Source: Ga0074139 sp964515195
Lineage (GTDB): Bacteria; Bdellovibrionota; Bdellovibrionia; Bdellovibrionales; Bdellovibrionaceae
Assembly: GCA_964515195.1 (NCBI GenBank)
Contig: CAZETK010000002.1
Location: 1-64,000 of the forward strand
Reading direction: 5' to 3'
DNA length: 64,000 bases
The position numbers and the translations under genes were made by a program. Below, in pieces: positions 1 to 8,449 of the stretch; positions within the stretch are counted from its first letter, which is position 1; each line of letters begins with the position of its first letter. Under the pieces are notes generated by a model. That model searched no databases and had not been told where the DNA came from. It saw only the letters and a list, made by a program, of their open reading frames with translations.

Positions 1-18
1 ATAGCCTGCAATCAGTCC

Positions 19-453
19 TTACCCCGTAACATTACGTGAGGCCTCTTTGACTATGGGTCCATCCTCTAGCCTTTTATATTCAGCTTTCAATTTAGCCTGA
101 ATGATTTGCGGACCTCCATACACACCCTTCATCTCTGAAAATCGATATCCCCATATATGAATCAAAGTAATCCCGGAAAGATTTAAATCTGCATATTGAT
201 AAATGATATCGCCCTCATCAGAAATGTCAGAAAGCTCGTAATCTTTAGAAACTGAATTCCAGAATTTAACAATCACGGAGGATGATTTACCGCCAGATTT
301 CGTTTCAAAATGTGGCTTTCCCTTGTACTGCCATTTCGGGGATAGGAAGATTAAAGGCTCTTTTTGCCGTTTTTCAAGATAGACGACGGTCGATTTCGAT
401 TCTTTATCGATCGCTCTTTTGAGTATTGGATGTGTTTTTTTGGCCCTCGGCAA
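19..453 (-). CDS. Hypothetical protein (144 aa), doubtful start
   Basis: I do not recognise this protein. The frame is open for 144 codons, is basic at its N-terminus (about residues 1-30) and has ordinary mixed composition, so it may be a real gene. The only available start is a TTG at 453, with no clear Shine-Dalgarno sequence, and an in-frame stop lies three codons upstream. The 5' end may therefore be lost. It sits in a patch with a transposase remnant and a frameshifted lipoprotein gene, which fits degraded accessory DNA. It could also be a non-coding open frame. Confidence 0.4.
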   Translation of the reverse strand: MPRAKKTHPILKRAIDKESKSTVVYLEKRQKEPLIFLSPKWQYKGKPHFETKSGGKSSSVIVKFWNSVSKDYELSDISDEGDIIYQYADLNLSGITLIHIWGYRFSEMKGVYGGPQIIQAKLKAEYKRLEDGPIVKEASRNVTG

Positions 454-562
454 GGGATTTTAGCTTTGGATACCGTATTTTGAGCCCGGGACTTGTTTCA
501 TTGGCTATTTTGGATACACCGATGCACCAGCCGTGATTTTCATGAACCAAGTTTTGGGAGCG

Positions 563-790
563 TTATTCTTCAACGAAGGCCTGTTGGTACTCGTCCCACT
601 CTTTCGACGGCGGCCCCCGAGCGGCTCGGATCTGTGGCGGTAATGCGGGAAGGCCTAGATGAGTCAGGATTTTGCTGATAACTTCTGGCTTCTCAACCGC
701 TGCGATGATTCGCATTTTTCCGCCACAAGACAGGCAAGTCTCAACGTCGATGTTGAAGACTCGCTTTAAGAGTCTCGCCCAGTTCATTCT
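563..790 (-). mobile_element. IS91-type transposase, C-terminal remnant
   Basis: About 75 codons match, from memory of the family, the extreme C-terminus of IS91-like (Y2/HUH) transposases: a WARLLKRVFNIDVETC segment, then a CxxCGG zinc motif, then IIAAVEKPEVISKIL and LGLPALPP. The catalytic domain is missing; a full-length family member is roughly 350-400 aa. The frame stays open upstream to about 890, but that part has no features I recognise and overlaps the start of the next gene, so the break in homology probably lies near 790. This is a dead fragment left by an old insertion or recombination. Confidence 0.72.
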
Positions 791-839
791 TTGATTCTTT
801 TTCTTATCTTCTAGAAGTTGCTGCTGGAGGTTCAGAACC

Positions 840-1397
840 TTGAGCTCCGTGGCGCCTTTCTGTCTTGTTGCTGTGTTTTTTTGTTGCCGGATGTCAGTCT
901 GTCCCTATTTTTAATCTCAAGACCTTTCATACGAATGGAGATGATCTTCATGTCATTTTTGTAAACTCCGATCGAGTGCAACAGAAATGTCTGTTTTTCG
1001 ATGCCGAAGCGGAGAATAACTGGAGGCATCAACACTTAATGTACATTCTAAGCGATAAAAATGAAGCCTTGAAATTATGTAGTCAACAAACCAGGATAAA
1101 GAGATATGTGAAGCACAAGTTAAAGCAATCGAAAAAATTCTACAATCTGAGCCGCAGGTAAAATTGTGCGTACGCGGCGAATTGAAAATAAGTCCTCAAG
1201 ATCCTAAAACCCAAAATGTACCTATTCGATTCGGCAGGATGGGCAATTACAAAATTTCTTATGAATCACTAACTTTAGGTTTTGCTTGTAATTCTAAAAA
1301 ATGCATCAGTAACAATAGTGTGTGCTGCAAAAGCGAAGCGCCCGGTTATAAAGTCATCTACTCGTGCCCGCCAATTTACGAAGCAATTGTAGATTGA
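840..1397 (+). pseudogene. Lipoprotein gene broken by two homopolymer frameshifts
   Basis: A strong GGAGG (826-830) precedes a TTG start at 840 by 9 nt. That frame encodes a hydrophobic signal sequence but hits a stop soon after a run of seven T (876-882). Dropping one T joins it to the lipobox FVAGC and a following reading frame (to about 1083). A second shift, repaired by adding one A to the short A-run near 1088-1090, restores the first frame. It then runs to 1397 through a Cys-rich end with a KKC...CC pattern. The rebuilt product is about 185 aa, an exported lipoprotein of unknown function. It may be a true pseudogene, a phase-variable gene or two sequencing indels. Confidence 0.6.
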
Positions 1398-1460
1398 AAA
1401 AGAGTAGGCCCACTCAGGTGGTTCCCTGAAACAGCACCGAAGGGCGTTACCGAATCGAGG

Positions 1461-1685
1461 TCAAATTTTAGATTTAAGTTTTTCCTCAGCTGATTTGTTC
1501 CGATTTTCCCTAAGTTCTGTCCTTGCCCTGTCGCACTTTTTACCAAAGTTTACTTTTTCTTGTGCATACTTTTCGCCTTCGGGCGTTGTTATTTTAAATC
1601 TAAATACATACTCTTTACCGATTTTCGCCATATCGCAGTCGCGCTGGTTTGCAATATTCATATTGCGTGCTGTAGAAAATTTCAC
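1461..1685 (-). CDS. Small hypothetical protein, probably 5'-truncated
   Basis: I do not recognise this 74-codon frame. It is charged and protein-like, for example YVFRFKITTPEGEKYAQEKV in the middle and a Lys/Arg/Glu-rich helical end. The listed start is GTG at 1685, but protein-like sequence continues upstream without a start codon to a stop at 1713-1715. This suggests a lost 5' end. An overlapping plus-strand frame is hydrophobic and looks like a shadow. It belongs with the other debris at this end of the window. Confidence 0.35.
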   Translation of the reverse strand: MKFSTARNMNIANQRDCDMAKIGKEYVFRFKITTPEGEKYAQEKVNFGKKCDRARTELRENRNKSAEEKLKSKI

Positions 1686-1689
1686 ATTG

Positions 1690-1979
1690 TAGCGTGGGGA
1701 TTCAATAGAATCTCACATGAGCCTTGAGCAAGGAGAAATAGCTCTTTTGCTATTCACGATTTCGTTAATTTTACGCGGTCCTTCAAAGATGTGGGTACTT
1801 AAACCATCTCTCGATAAACACTGACGAATTTTACTTCAGGTGGCCAAACCCCTGAATCTTACGGAGAGGGCCCTTTGAGCGGCACGGTTTGCGCCTCTGT
1901 CTAACTTATCGACAAATAAGTTCGCGTAAATGACTTAAGACTCATTTAGCCTGGCACTGAATTTGTTAATACGAGGGAC
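1690..1979. other. Intergenic stretch without a recognisable gene
   Basis: No convincing ORF is present. The only structure I see is a short inverted repeat, AACTTAT (1903-1909) and ATAAGTT (1916-1922), separated by six bases and lying about 60 nt upstream of the amidohydrolase start. It could be an operator or mean nothing. A weak GAGGG just before 1980 serves the next gene. Confidence 0.3.
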
Positions 1980-3008
1980 ATGGGACGTTGTCTTGTCGTT
2001 TGGCTATTCTTCGCTCTTAGTTCCTTCGCCTATGGGGATCTCATTCTTTGGACTCCTTCTGGCCAGTCAGCTCATTACGTCTTACCAGAGTCCCACAGTC
2101 CCGAAAGTTATTTAAAAAGCCTTCAACAACATCCCAGCCTGGCTGGTTTTATAAAAGAAATGAAGTTTACTTCTGCCGACAAGGTGCGATTGATAAAGGC
2201 CAGCCCTTCGTCGGCAGCGGAAAGAAGTCTTCTGTTAGCTAACGACTCTGAAGACCATGCCCTTCGCCACCCACGAGTGGATACCTTCGGAATTCATTTT
2301 GCCGAAACTTATATCCTCCCCGTCGGGGCACATTTACTTTTAAGACCCCACGAGAAAAAACAGTTTTTTGAACAGCTAACTTTGCACTTTAAGCTTTTAA
2401 TCGCCATGGGAGGACACGATATCCACCCGGCTCTGTATAACGAAAAAATCACCCACTCTTATTTGAAAGACCTCAATATCGAGCGCGACCAGCTGGAGGC
2501 AGAGGTAATCCGTTATTTCTATCAACATTCCAAAAATTTTATTCTCGGCGTCTGCCGTGGGTCTCAGCTGACAAGCGCTATTTTTGGGGCTCGGTTAATT
2601 CAGGATAACGCGAAGGTTCTGCACACGACTCTCGAACATCGAAATGGCTCCGTTCATCCGATTGAATTGGTTCCAACTCCACAGAATATCATGGCTTCGA
2701 TCATGAAAGGTGCAAACACTCACATTGTGAACAGTTACCATCATCAATCCGTTGACCGCTTTTCCTTAGTGGGAACACCTTTGAGGCTTGCCGCCATAGG
2801 GCCTGACGGTATTGTCGAAGCCCTAGAGCTGTATGAAGGCAACGACGTTCGAGGATTGCTAATCCAATCCCATCCCGAAAAGCCTGTTCCTACTCGAGAT
2901 ATCCCATCGCTTTTCTTTAAAGAAATAAAAAACTGGGCCGGTATATCCACAACCAAAACTTGTCGTTCTGTAATGAGTTCTGCGTCAAAAGGCGGAGCAA
3001 TCAAGTAA
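1980..3008 (+). CDS. Exported class I glutamine amidotransferase-like (peptidase C26) protein
   Basis: This is a 342-aa protein with an N-terminal signal peptide (about residues 1-19, FFALSSFAYG before the cut). The rest matches the class I amidotransferase / gamma-glutamyl hydrolase (C26) fold. It has GGHDIHPALY near 144, the nucleophile elbow ILGVCRGSQL with Cys192, a VNSYHHQSV segment typical of the PuuD group, and a C-terminal QSHPEK carrying the catalytic His and Glu. Cytoplasmic PuuD enzymes hydrolyse gamma-glutamyl-GABA. Here a preceding domain of about 100 residues and the signal peptide suggest a periplasmic or secreted enzyme acting on gamma-glutamyl bonds. The true substrate is unknown. 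Confidence 0.8.
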   Translation: MGRCLVVWLFFALSSFAYGDLILWTPSGQSAHYVLPESHSPESYLKSLQQHPSLAGFIKEMKFTSADKVRLIKASPSSAAERSLLLANDSEDHALRHPRVDTFGIHFAETYILPVGAHLLLRPHEKKQFFEQLTLHFKLLIAMGGHDIHPALYNEKITHSYLKDLNIERDQLEAEVIRYFYQHSKNFILGVCRGSQLTSAIFGARLIQDNAKVLHTTLEHRNGSVHPIELVPTPQNIMASIMKGANTHIVNSYHHQSVDRFSLVGTPLRLAAIGPDGIVEALELYEGNDVRGLLIQSHPEKPVPTRDIPSLFFKEIKNWAGISTTKTCRSVMSSASKGGAIK

Positions 3009-3093
3009 ACATTACGTAATTGGAAGGCCCTAACATCGTTTATTCGCGCACCAGGCGGCACTCAAATTGTAAGGCCTTAAGGTGGGGTTGAAT

Positions 3094-4284
3094 ATGAAAC
3101 TGGATTTAGAAGAACAAAAACCAATTTCTGTAACTGAACTTGAAACTCAGTTGATTGGCTATAAAAAGCCCATTAAGAGATTTGTTTTTAGCTCAAGTCT
3201 TGTCCATATTTTAACTGCCTCAGCCATTATGCTGCTGGGGCAATTTCCCCAACCAAAGCCCGAAATAATCGAAATTGATTTTTCAAGTGCTCCCATATCT
3301 TCCATGCCCAGCGCGCCCATGGAAGCGCCTGAAATTCAAGAAGCGGCCCCTCTTGAGCCTGCTTCTGCGGACGATATCATCGCGGCCCCAACTCCGAAGC
3401 CCGAGCCTAAGGTTTCGGCCCCAGCGCCCGTTCCTCAAAAAATCCAAAGCGAAACGACACCTTCGCCTAAGCCTACACCCGTAGTTAAAGAGGTCTCAAA
3501 ACCCGTTGTGGCAGCAACGCCTGTTGCGGTTGAACCGCTTCAGGCTGCGGCCGAGCCCATCGAAATGCCTCCTGCCACCTTAGATGATATTGAAACCCCC
3601 ACTTTGGATGATTCCGAAATCGCAGCGGCTCTTCAAAAAGAGATCAAGCCCGTTATTTCAAAAGAAGAAATTGATAAGCAGTTAGCGATGAGTCGAAAGG
3701 CCGAAGAAGAAAAAATGGCCTTGCTGACTCAACAGTTATCTGAAGAAACGGACGCGGCTGCTTCTGACCTAAATGATCGCTTTTCCGATACCCAATCCGC
3801 GCTTGAGGCTCAAAGCGAAGCGTTGGCTGCGCAAGCTCAGGCGAGAGGCGATGCTCTTCAGGCTGAAGCTGCGGCGACGGCTGCAGCCGCCAGTCAAAAT
3901 ACATCAGAAGTCGGCGGAAATGGCGATTTGGCCCAGACCGCCGGTCCCGGCAAAAAAGGGGAACTTCGTGCTCTCGAGCAGCTTCGTCAAATGCCTGGAA
4001 ATCCAAAGCCGGATTACGCTCCCGAAGAGCGCCTTCAAGGTCAGCAGGGTACAATTATCTTTAAAGCCTTTGTCACAGATTCTGGCAAACTGACACATTT
4101 TGAAATGGTTCAATCCACAGGACATAGAAATTTAGACTTCAAGACCCTCAGAGCCTTAAAACAATGGAAATTTTACCCAGGACAACAGGGATGGGTGGAA
4201 TTACCCTTTCGATGGGATTTAAAAGGTGGACCTCAAGAGATGCCCACTCTTCTACGACGCCGGGTCGGTCAACAGCAGAATTAA
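3094..4284 (+). CDS. TonB-like energy-transducing protein
   Basis: This is a 396-aa protein of TonB architecture. It has a short cytoplasmic N-terminus and one membrane segment (about residues 28-52). A Pro/Ala/Glu-rich periplasmic stretch follows, then an Ala/Gln/Glu-rich probable coiled coil (about 180-270). The TonB C-terminal domain comes last, with GTIIFKAFVTDSGKL and a TLRALKQWKFYP-like end. TonB proteins pass proton-motive energy from ExbB/ExbD to outer-membrane receptors. No exbB or exbD lies next to it. The ATG at 3094 is chosen because GGTGGGG (3081-3087) sits six bases upstream; a GTG at 3082 is the alternative. Its stop codon overlaps that of the convergent small gene. Confidence 0.78.
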   Translation: MKLDLEEQKPISVTELETQLIGYKKPIKRFVFSSSLVHILTASAIMLLGQFPQPKPEIIEIDFSSAPISSMPSAPMEAPEIQEAAPLEPASADDIIAAPTPKPEPKVSAPAPVPQKIQSETTPSPKPTPVVKEVSKPVVAATPVAVEPLQAAAEPIEMPPATLDDIETPTLDDSEIAAALQKEIKPVISKEEIDKQLAMSRKAEEEKMALLTQQLSEETDAAASDLNDRFSDTQSALEAQSEALAAQAQARGDALQAEAAATAAAASQNTSEVGGNGDLAQTAGPGKKGELRALEQLRQMPGNPKPDYAPEERLQGQQGTIIFKAFVTDSGKLTHFEMVQSTGHRNLDFKTLRALKQWKFYPGQQGWVELPFRWDLKGGPQEMPTLLRRRVGQQQN

Positions 4285-4409
4285 TCGCCAAATAAAGTCT
4301 TAGCTTTAGGAGTCGTACCCTTATTTCGCAAGGCAGCCTTACGCTTAGTTCCGCTGCGAGCTAATCTCTTTTTTCGAACAACTTTCGTTTTACGCGTTTT
4401 AGATGCCAT
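4281..4409 (-). CDS. Small very basic protein (42 aa)
   Basis: This short frame starts MASKTRKTKVVRKKRLARSG and ends TPKAKTLFGD. About 40 per cent of its residues are Lys or Arg, and there is no hydrophobic segment. A GGGGGA Shine-Dalgarno lies just upstream of the ATG at 4409. Its stop (TTA, 4281-4283) interlocks with the TonB gene stop in a shared TTAA. The composition suggests a nucleic-acid or ribosome-binding peptide. I recall similar tiny basic proteins in Deltaproteobacteria-type genomes but cannot name a family. The good ribosome site and non-random end support a real gene. Confidence 0.65.
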   Translation of the reverse strand: MASKTRKTKVVRKKRLARSGTKRKAALRNKGTTPKAKTLFGD

Positions 4410-4438
4410 TTGGTCCCCCGGTAAAGAAAGAAGGGCTA

Positions 4439-5257
4439 TCAAAAGGGCACGGCTAAGTCAACGGAATGACGATTTTCTTTCAAACCGTCGGCATTCCATT
4501 CATTGGCGAAATCCAGCCGAAACCGTGGCATATCCAACCCTGCGCCGGCCGCCCAGGATTCTCGTAGACCCGGGTTTTTGCTCCATCCAGTTCGGAATAT
4601 GAACCATTTTCCAAAATAAGTTTCAAATCCCACTTGGGGGGTCATTTTTGCGAAATTATTACCCTGAAAAGTGGCAAAGTCCAAGCGGCCTCGAAACCAC
4701 TCTTGAAACAGGTAATTAAGGCCGACGCGAGATACGGGCTCCATCAGCCCCCGGTCCTTCAGCTCATCGGGTGGAGTTATAATGTTTTCGAAAGCAGCCC
4801 CCATTCCAAATTTTTTTGAGGGCGCCCATGCCACGCCAAAATTTCCATTGAATGAGGTTTTCCGTTGGTCTTCTCGAGATTCTCCTTCGACTTGCCAGTA
4901 GTTAAGAGTAAAGCCTCCTGAAAACTTATCGAAAATAAAATTAGAAACGGTCAGTCCAAAAATCTGAGACTCGGTATCGTTGCGTTCGTTTTTGATATAA
5001 CTGATGCCGCCCGGAAAGGCCGCAGATCGATCATTTTCAGTTAGACTTAATGCCCACAGGTCCTTTTGAAATGTAGAATAAAAATGACGACCCCGAAGAT
5101 GCACCAAAGTCGCTGGATTCATAAAGCTCGACTCCCCGGGCTCGACGGTGGCAACCCCTCCACCGCCAGAACCCAACGAAGCTGAGCTGCGGGGAATAGC
5201 CCAAAGTATTCCTGAAGCAAAAGTACATGCGATTGAAATTAATAGGATCTTTCTCAT
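4439..5257 (-). CDS. Outer-membrane beta-barrel protein, unknown role
   Basis: This is a 272-aa exported protein with a signal peptide (about residues 1-20, ending near ILWA). A Gly/Ser-rich stretch and SSFMNPATLVHLRG follow; that Asn-Pro-Ala motif is common at the start of PorV/FadL-like barrels. Alternating amphipathic strands then run to a C-terminal aromatic ending (DLAVPF), the usual signal for outer-membrane insertion. The function is unknown. It lies downstream of a lipoprotein gene on the same strand with about 60 nt between them, and the two may be co-transcribed. Confidence 0.6.
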   Translation of the reverse strand: MRKILLISIACTFASGILWAIPRSSASLGSGGGGVATVEPGESSFMNPATLVHLRGRHFYSTFQKDLWALSLTENDRSAAFPGGISYIKNERNDTESQIFGLTVSNFIFDKFSGGFTLNYWQVEGESREDQRKTSFNGNFGVAWAPSKKFGMGAAFENIITPPDELKDRGLMEPVSRVGLNYLFQEWFRGRLDFATFQGNNFAKMTPQVGFETYFGKWFIFRTGWSKNPGLRESWAAGAGLDMPRFRLDFANEWNADGLKENRHSVDLAVPF

Positions 5258-5314
5258 AGGGAAATCATCCTACTGACCTTTGGCTTTTCCAAGTGAAAAT
5301 CTGCAACGCGATAG

Positions 5315-6682
5315 TTATTGCTTTGTGCACACCGTAATGTAATGAGCACAAACGTTGGCGATAGCATCTTGCCCCGTTTTACTGAGCTCGATGCCCAAAT
5401 TATCTTCATTAAGGCACTTTTCTTCTCCAGGGCTCCCTGGGAAATAAGAAACATAGTAGGGAAATGGCTGGCTTGAGCCGTTTTGCTGGATATTCGGATA
5501 TTGATCATTAGGATAACAATCAAAACCGACAGGGATCGCACAAAGCCTCCAGGTGCCTCCGAATGGCTGCAGACCGAGTTGCCATTGATGTGACGGCAGA
5601 ACTTCTCGAACCTTAGCCAACTTTAATTCATTGAAATTCATGGAGGCATAATTTCCAGTCATCGGCTGGCAAAGCGGCTGCGCCCCTGATCCTTTATTCC
5701 GATCCCAAGTCGAAGTTTGAGGGTTTGAAGCGGGGCCTCTTTGGGAAGAACTCATGATCGGGATTTCCGTGCAATGCCACTGGGTGGGTACATTGTTTTC
5801 CACAACTTGGGCTTGATTCTGCATATTGTACTCAAGAATGCCTTTCACCACTCGCATTCCTGCTTCAGCTCGGTTATCGGGATATCCCAACTGCAACATA
5901 TACCCGCGCCCATAGGCGGACACCTGAGATGTAGAGGTGGCGGCAGGTCCTCGGATTACGTTTTTGTTGGAGGGGTCAGAAAAACCGGCCGCCACCGCAA
6001 ATCGACCGTATCCTTGACAGCCTTGAGAGACGCAAGTTCTAAAGCTCTGAGCGTTCACGAGCCCCTGCCAGTATGAACTTCCTAAATCCATCTTAAAAGA
6101 AAAATCAAATCGGCCCTTGCTCGAGGGCGCTCGCGCCGAATACGGAACCCACTGATTGCCATTTCGCCGAGCTGAATCCACGAGGGGGGTCAACCACGCA
6201 TCATGAGATAGCATATCCATGCGACCCCAGATTCCGGCGGGTTCTTTGCCGGCATAGGCCGCTAAATAATCATTTGTTGCGCGAAGGGCAACCTGCACTT
6301 CGGTTTCAGGGCTCATCGCCTCAATAAGTTGTTTATACTGAACATCGATGACATCAGGGTTTCCTAATATCGGCTTGAGCTGACTCGCGGGTCCGCTTAG
6401 AAACTCTTGAGTCAATCGAGCGCCGCCCCGACTTCCGCCCGCAGTTGCCCTGAGTGTGAAGTAAGCTTCGTGGGCCGGATTATTAGGGACACAAGAATTG
6501 TAAGCTATGGCATCTAAGCCAAGTTCAAAGGGGACGGGAGATGTGGCCTTATCAAGAGCGACCCCGCTTGAGCGAAGCAAGTCAGCGTCATCATAAGTCT
6601 CAAAGTTTGATCTTCCACAGTTTTGAAAGGAAAAAAGGATAAGAGTGGCGCTACCAAGCACAACTCCAAGGCGTCTTCCCAT
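5315..6682 (-). CDS. Putative lipoprotein of unknown function
   Basis: This is a 455-aa protein with an N-terminal export signal ending in LILFSFQNCG. The Cys at about residue 22 is probably lipidated; the FQNC form is common among Bdellovibrio lipoproteins. The mature part is Gly/Asn/Gln/Ser-rich with scattered Cys pairs that could form periplasmic disulfides. It has no domain I recognise. The ATG at 6682 follows a GGGGGA. It is divergent from galU with about 100 nt between the two starts, so that gap should hold both promoters. It may be a surface or adhesin-like lipoprotein, which is speculation. Confidence 0.6.
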   Translation of the reverse strand: MGRRLGVVLGSATLILFSFQNCGRSNFETYDDADLLRSSGVALDKATSPVPFELGLDAIAYNSCVPNNPAHEAYFTLRATAGGSRGGARLTQEFLSGPASQLKPILGNPDVIDVQYKQLIEAMSPETEVQVALRATNDYLAAYAGKEPAGIWGRMDMLSHDAWLTPLVDSARRNGNQWVPYSARAPSSKGRFDFSFKMDLGSSYWQGLVNAQSFRTCVSQGCQGYGRFAVAAGFSDPSNKNVIRGPAATSTSQVSAYGRGYMLQLGYPDNRAEAGMRVVKGILEYNMQNQAQVVENNVPTQWHCTEIPIMSSSQRGPASNPQTSTWDRNKGSGAQPLCQPMTGNYASMNFNELKLAKVREVLPSHQWQLGLQPFGGTWRLCAIPVGFDCYPNDQYPNIQQNGSSQPFPYYVSYFPGSPGEEKCLNEDNLGIELSKTGQDAIANVCAHYITVCTKQ

Positions 6683-6781
6683 GGAAATTCCCCCTAATAT
6701 TAATATGCTATCATAATTGGGTGTGGCGCAGCCAACAATCTGTGCCTTGTCTTAAACTGAAACGTTTGAGAAAACTGGGAT

Positions 6782-7663
6782 ATGTTGCAAGTAAAGAAAG
6801 CCATCATTCCCGCAGCAGGACTAGGAACTCGATTCCTGCCCGCTACCAAGACGGTTCCAAAAGAGATGCTAAATCTTGTGGATGCTCCAACTATTTTATA
6901 CGTAGTCGAAGAGGCCGTTGAGGCTGGGATTGAGGATATCGTCCTCATAGCGGGTCGTGGGAAACACGCCATCGAGGATTTTTTTGATACATCCTACGAG
7001 CTTGAAGACAAGCTGGCCCACTCTGGAAAGTTGAATCTGCTGGATCGGCTTCTTAAAATTCGCAACATGGCCAATATCATCAGCATTCGCCAAATGCAGG
7101 CCCTTGGTCTAGGTCATGCGGTTTACTGCGGCCGCCCCGTCGTCGGCAATGAACCGTTTGCGGTTCTTCTCGGCGACGAAATCACCATCAGCCAGAATGG
7201 TGAAAAAACCGTGACCTCACAGTTAGTTGATAACTTTGAAAGCACCGGCCTTTCGTCTGTCTCCATTATGGAGGTGCCAGAAAAAGATGTTTCTAAATAC
7301 GGAATTGCAGAGGTCGAGCCAATCGAGGGTCACCGCCATCGAGTCACTTCCTTAGTGGAAAAGCCGAAACCTTCAGAGGTTAAGAGCCGCATGGCTTTGG
7401 CGGGTCGCTATGTTTTTGATGCCCAAATTTTTGAAGAGCTTCAAAATGGAAAACCTGGGGCTGGAGGGGAAATTCAACTCACGGATTCGATGCGCTGTCT
7501 TATCCAGAAAAAAGGCCTGGAAGCGTTAACTTTCACGACAAAACGATTCGATGCGGGAGATAAATTAGGGTATCTTAAAGCCTCCGTGGAGCTAGCATTG
7601 ATGAATCCGGCACTCGAGAAGGAATTTCGTGGCTATCTCAAGGAATTAATTAAAGGAGATTAA
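6782..7663 (+). CDS. galU: UTP-glucose-1-phosphate uridylyltransferase
   Basis: This 293-aa enzyme makes UDP-glucose from UTP and glucose-1-phosphate for envelope polysaccharides. It has the nucleotidyltransferase N-terminus IIPAAGLGTRFLPATKTVPK (about residues 8-27), with the Arg and Lys that contact the nucleotide. A LGLGHAVYCGRPVVG segment and a VEKPKPSEVKS motif follow, the latter near the sugar site. Length and order fit bacterial GalU. The next gene starts only 3 nt after its stop, so it heads a unit with an exported protein and priA. Confidence 0.95.
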   Translation: MLQVKKAIIPAAGLGTRFLPATKTVPKEMLNLVDAPTILYVVEEAVEAGIEDIVLIAGRGKHAIEDFFDTSYELEDKLAHSGKLNLLDRLLKIRNMANIISIRQMQALGLGHAVYCGRPVVGNEPFAVLLGDEITISQNGEKTVTSQLVDNFESTGLSSVSIMEVPEKDVSKYGIAEVEPIEGHRHRVTSLVEKPKPSEVKSRMALAGRYVFDAQIFEELQNGKPGAGGEIQLTDSMRCLIQKKGLEALTFTTKRFDAGDKLGYLKASVELALMNPALEKEFRGYLKELIKGD

Positions 7664-7666
7664 TTC

Positions 7667-8449
7667 ATGAAAGTTATCCTGACTCTCGTCCTTTGGGCCC
7701 TGACGGCGCAGGCCTACATCCCTCCGACGCGGACGATCTTGCAAAAAACTGTAGAGAACTCAGGTCGCGCTTCTTATAAGATTGTAAAAGAAGTTCGTTT
7801 CAGCAATTCTGAACTCCCTACTTTGAAAGAAACCTGGTTGATTCAAAATGAAAGAACTTTTCGTTTAACCGTTTCTCCTCAAGGTATTCCGTCTGCACCA
7901 CAGCTCGATATCTTGTATGTGGGGGGACAAAAATACATTATGTCCCAGGGGCATCGAGAGTCTTTTAAGATTCCGCTAGAGCATGCGGAGCGCCCTTTTC
8001 ATTACCGTAGAACTGAAAATTTTGTTCAATATCTGCACAGCCTTCAAATTTTGTCTGGAGTGACTGGCCATCTAGATTTGGCCCGCTTGAACCGTAGTCA
8101 GGGTGTTGTGAACTACGGCTTAGGCCGCCCGACAGAAGCAAATGATGATCGGCTTGCTCCGTATCTGTGGATTGAACAGGACCAATTTGTGATTCGCAAA
8201 ATTCGATTTAATTCAAAGACAGAGCTAATGGCCAGCCGATATCAAAAACAGCCACGACAGTTGGTTCACCCTAATTTGATCGTAGTTTCATGGGACGATC
8301 AAAAAGCCCGAGTGAGCACCCTATCCGTTTCGACAGCGAAACCAACTGCCAAAGATTTTCAATCTTCTCAGTTGGCAGACAGCCGCGCGTTTTTTGAGAC
8401 CACTTCCCACTGGAATTCCATTGTTGAGTTTTATAAGAGGTTTCGTTGA
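7667..8449 (+). CDS. Exported hypothetical protein between galU and priA
   Basis: This is a 260-aa protein with a clear signal peptide (about residues 1-16, LTLVLWALTAQA). AAGGAG precedes the ATG at a good distance. The mature part is rich in alternating polar and hydrophobic residues and looks like a soluble beta-rich periplasmic protein, but I recognise no family. Its stop overlaps the TTG start of priA, so translation of the two is probably coupled. Its location gives no clear clue to function. Confidence 0.7.
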   Translation: MKVILTLVLWALTAQAYIPPTRTILQKTVENSGRASYKIVKEVRFSNSELPTLKETWLIQNERTFRLTVSPQGIPSAPQLDILYVGGQKYIMSQGHRESFKIPLEHAERPFHYRRTENFVQYLHSLQILSGVTGHLDLARLNRSQGVVNYGLGRPTEANDDRLAPYLWIEQDQFVIRKIRFNSKTELMASRYQKQPRQLVHPNLIVVSWDDQKARVSTLSVSTAKPTAKDFQSSQLADSRAFFETTSHWNSIVEFYKRFR

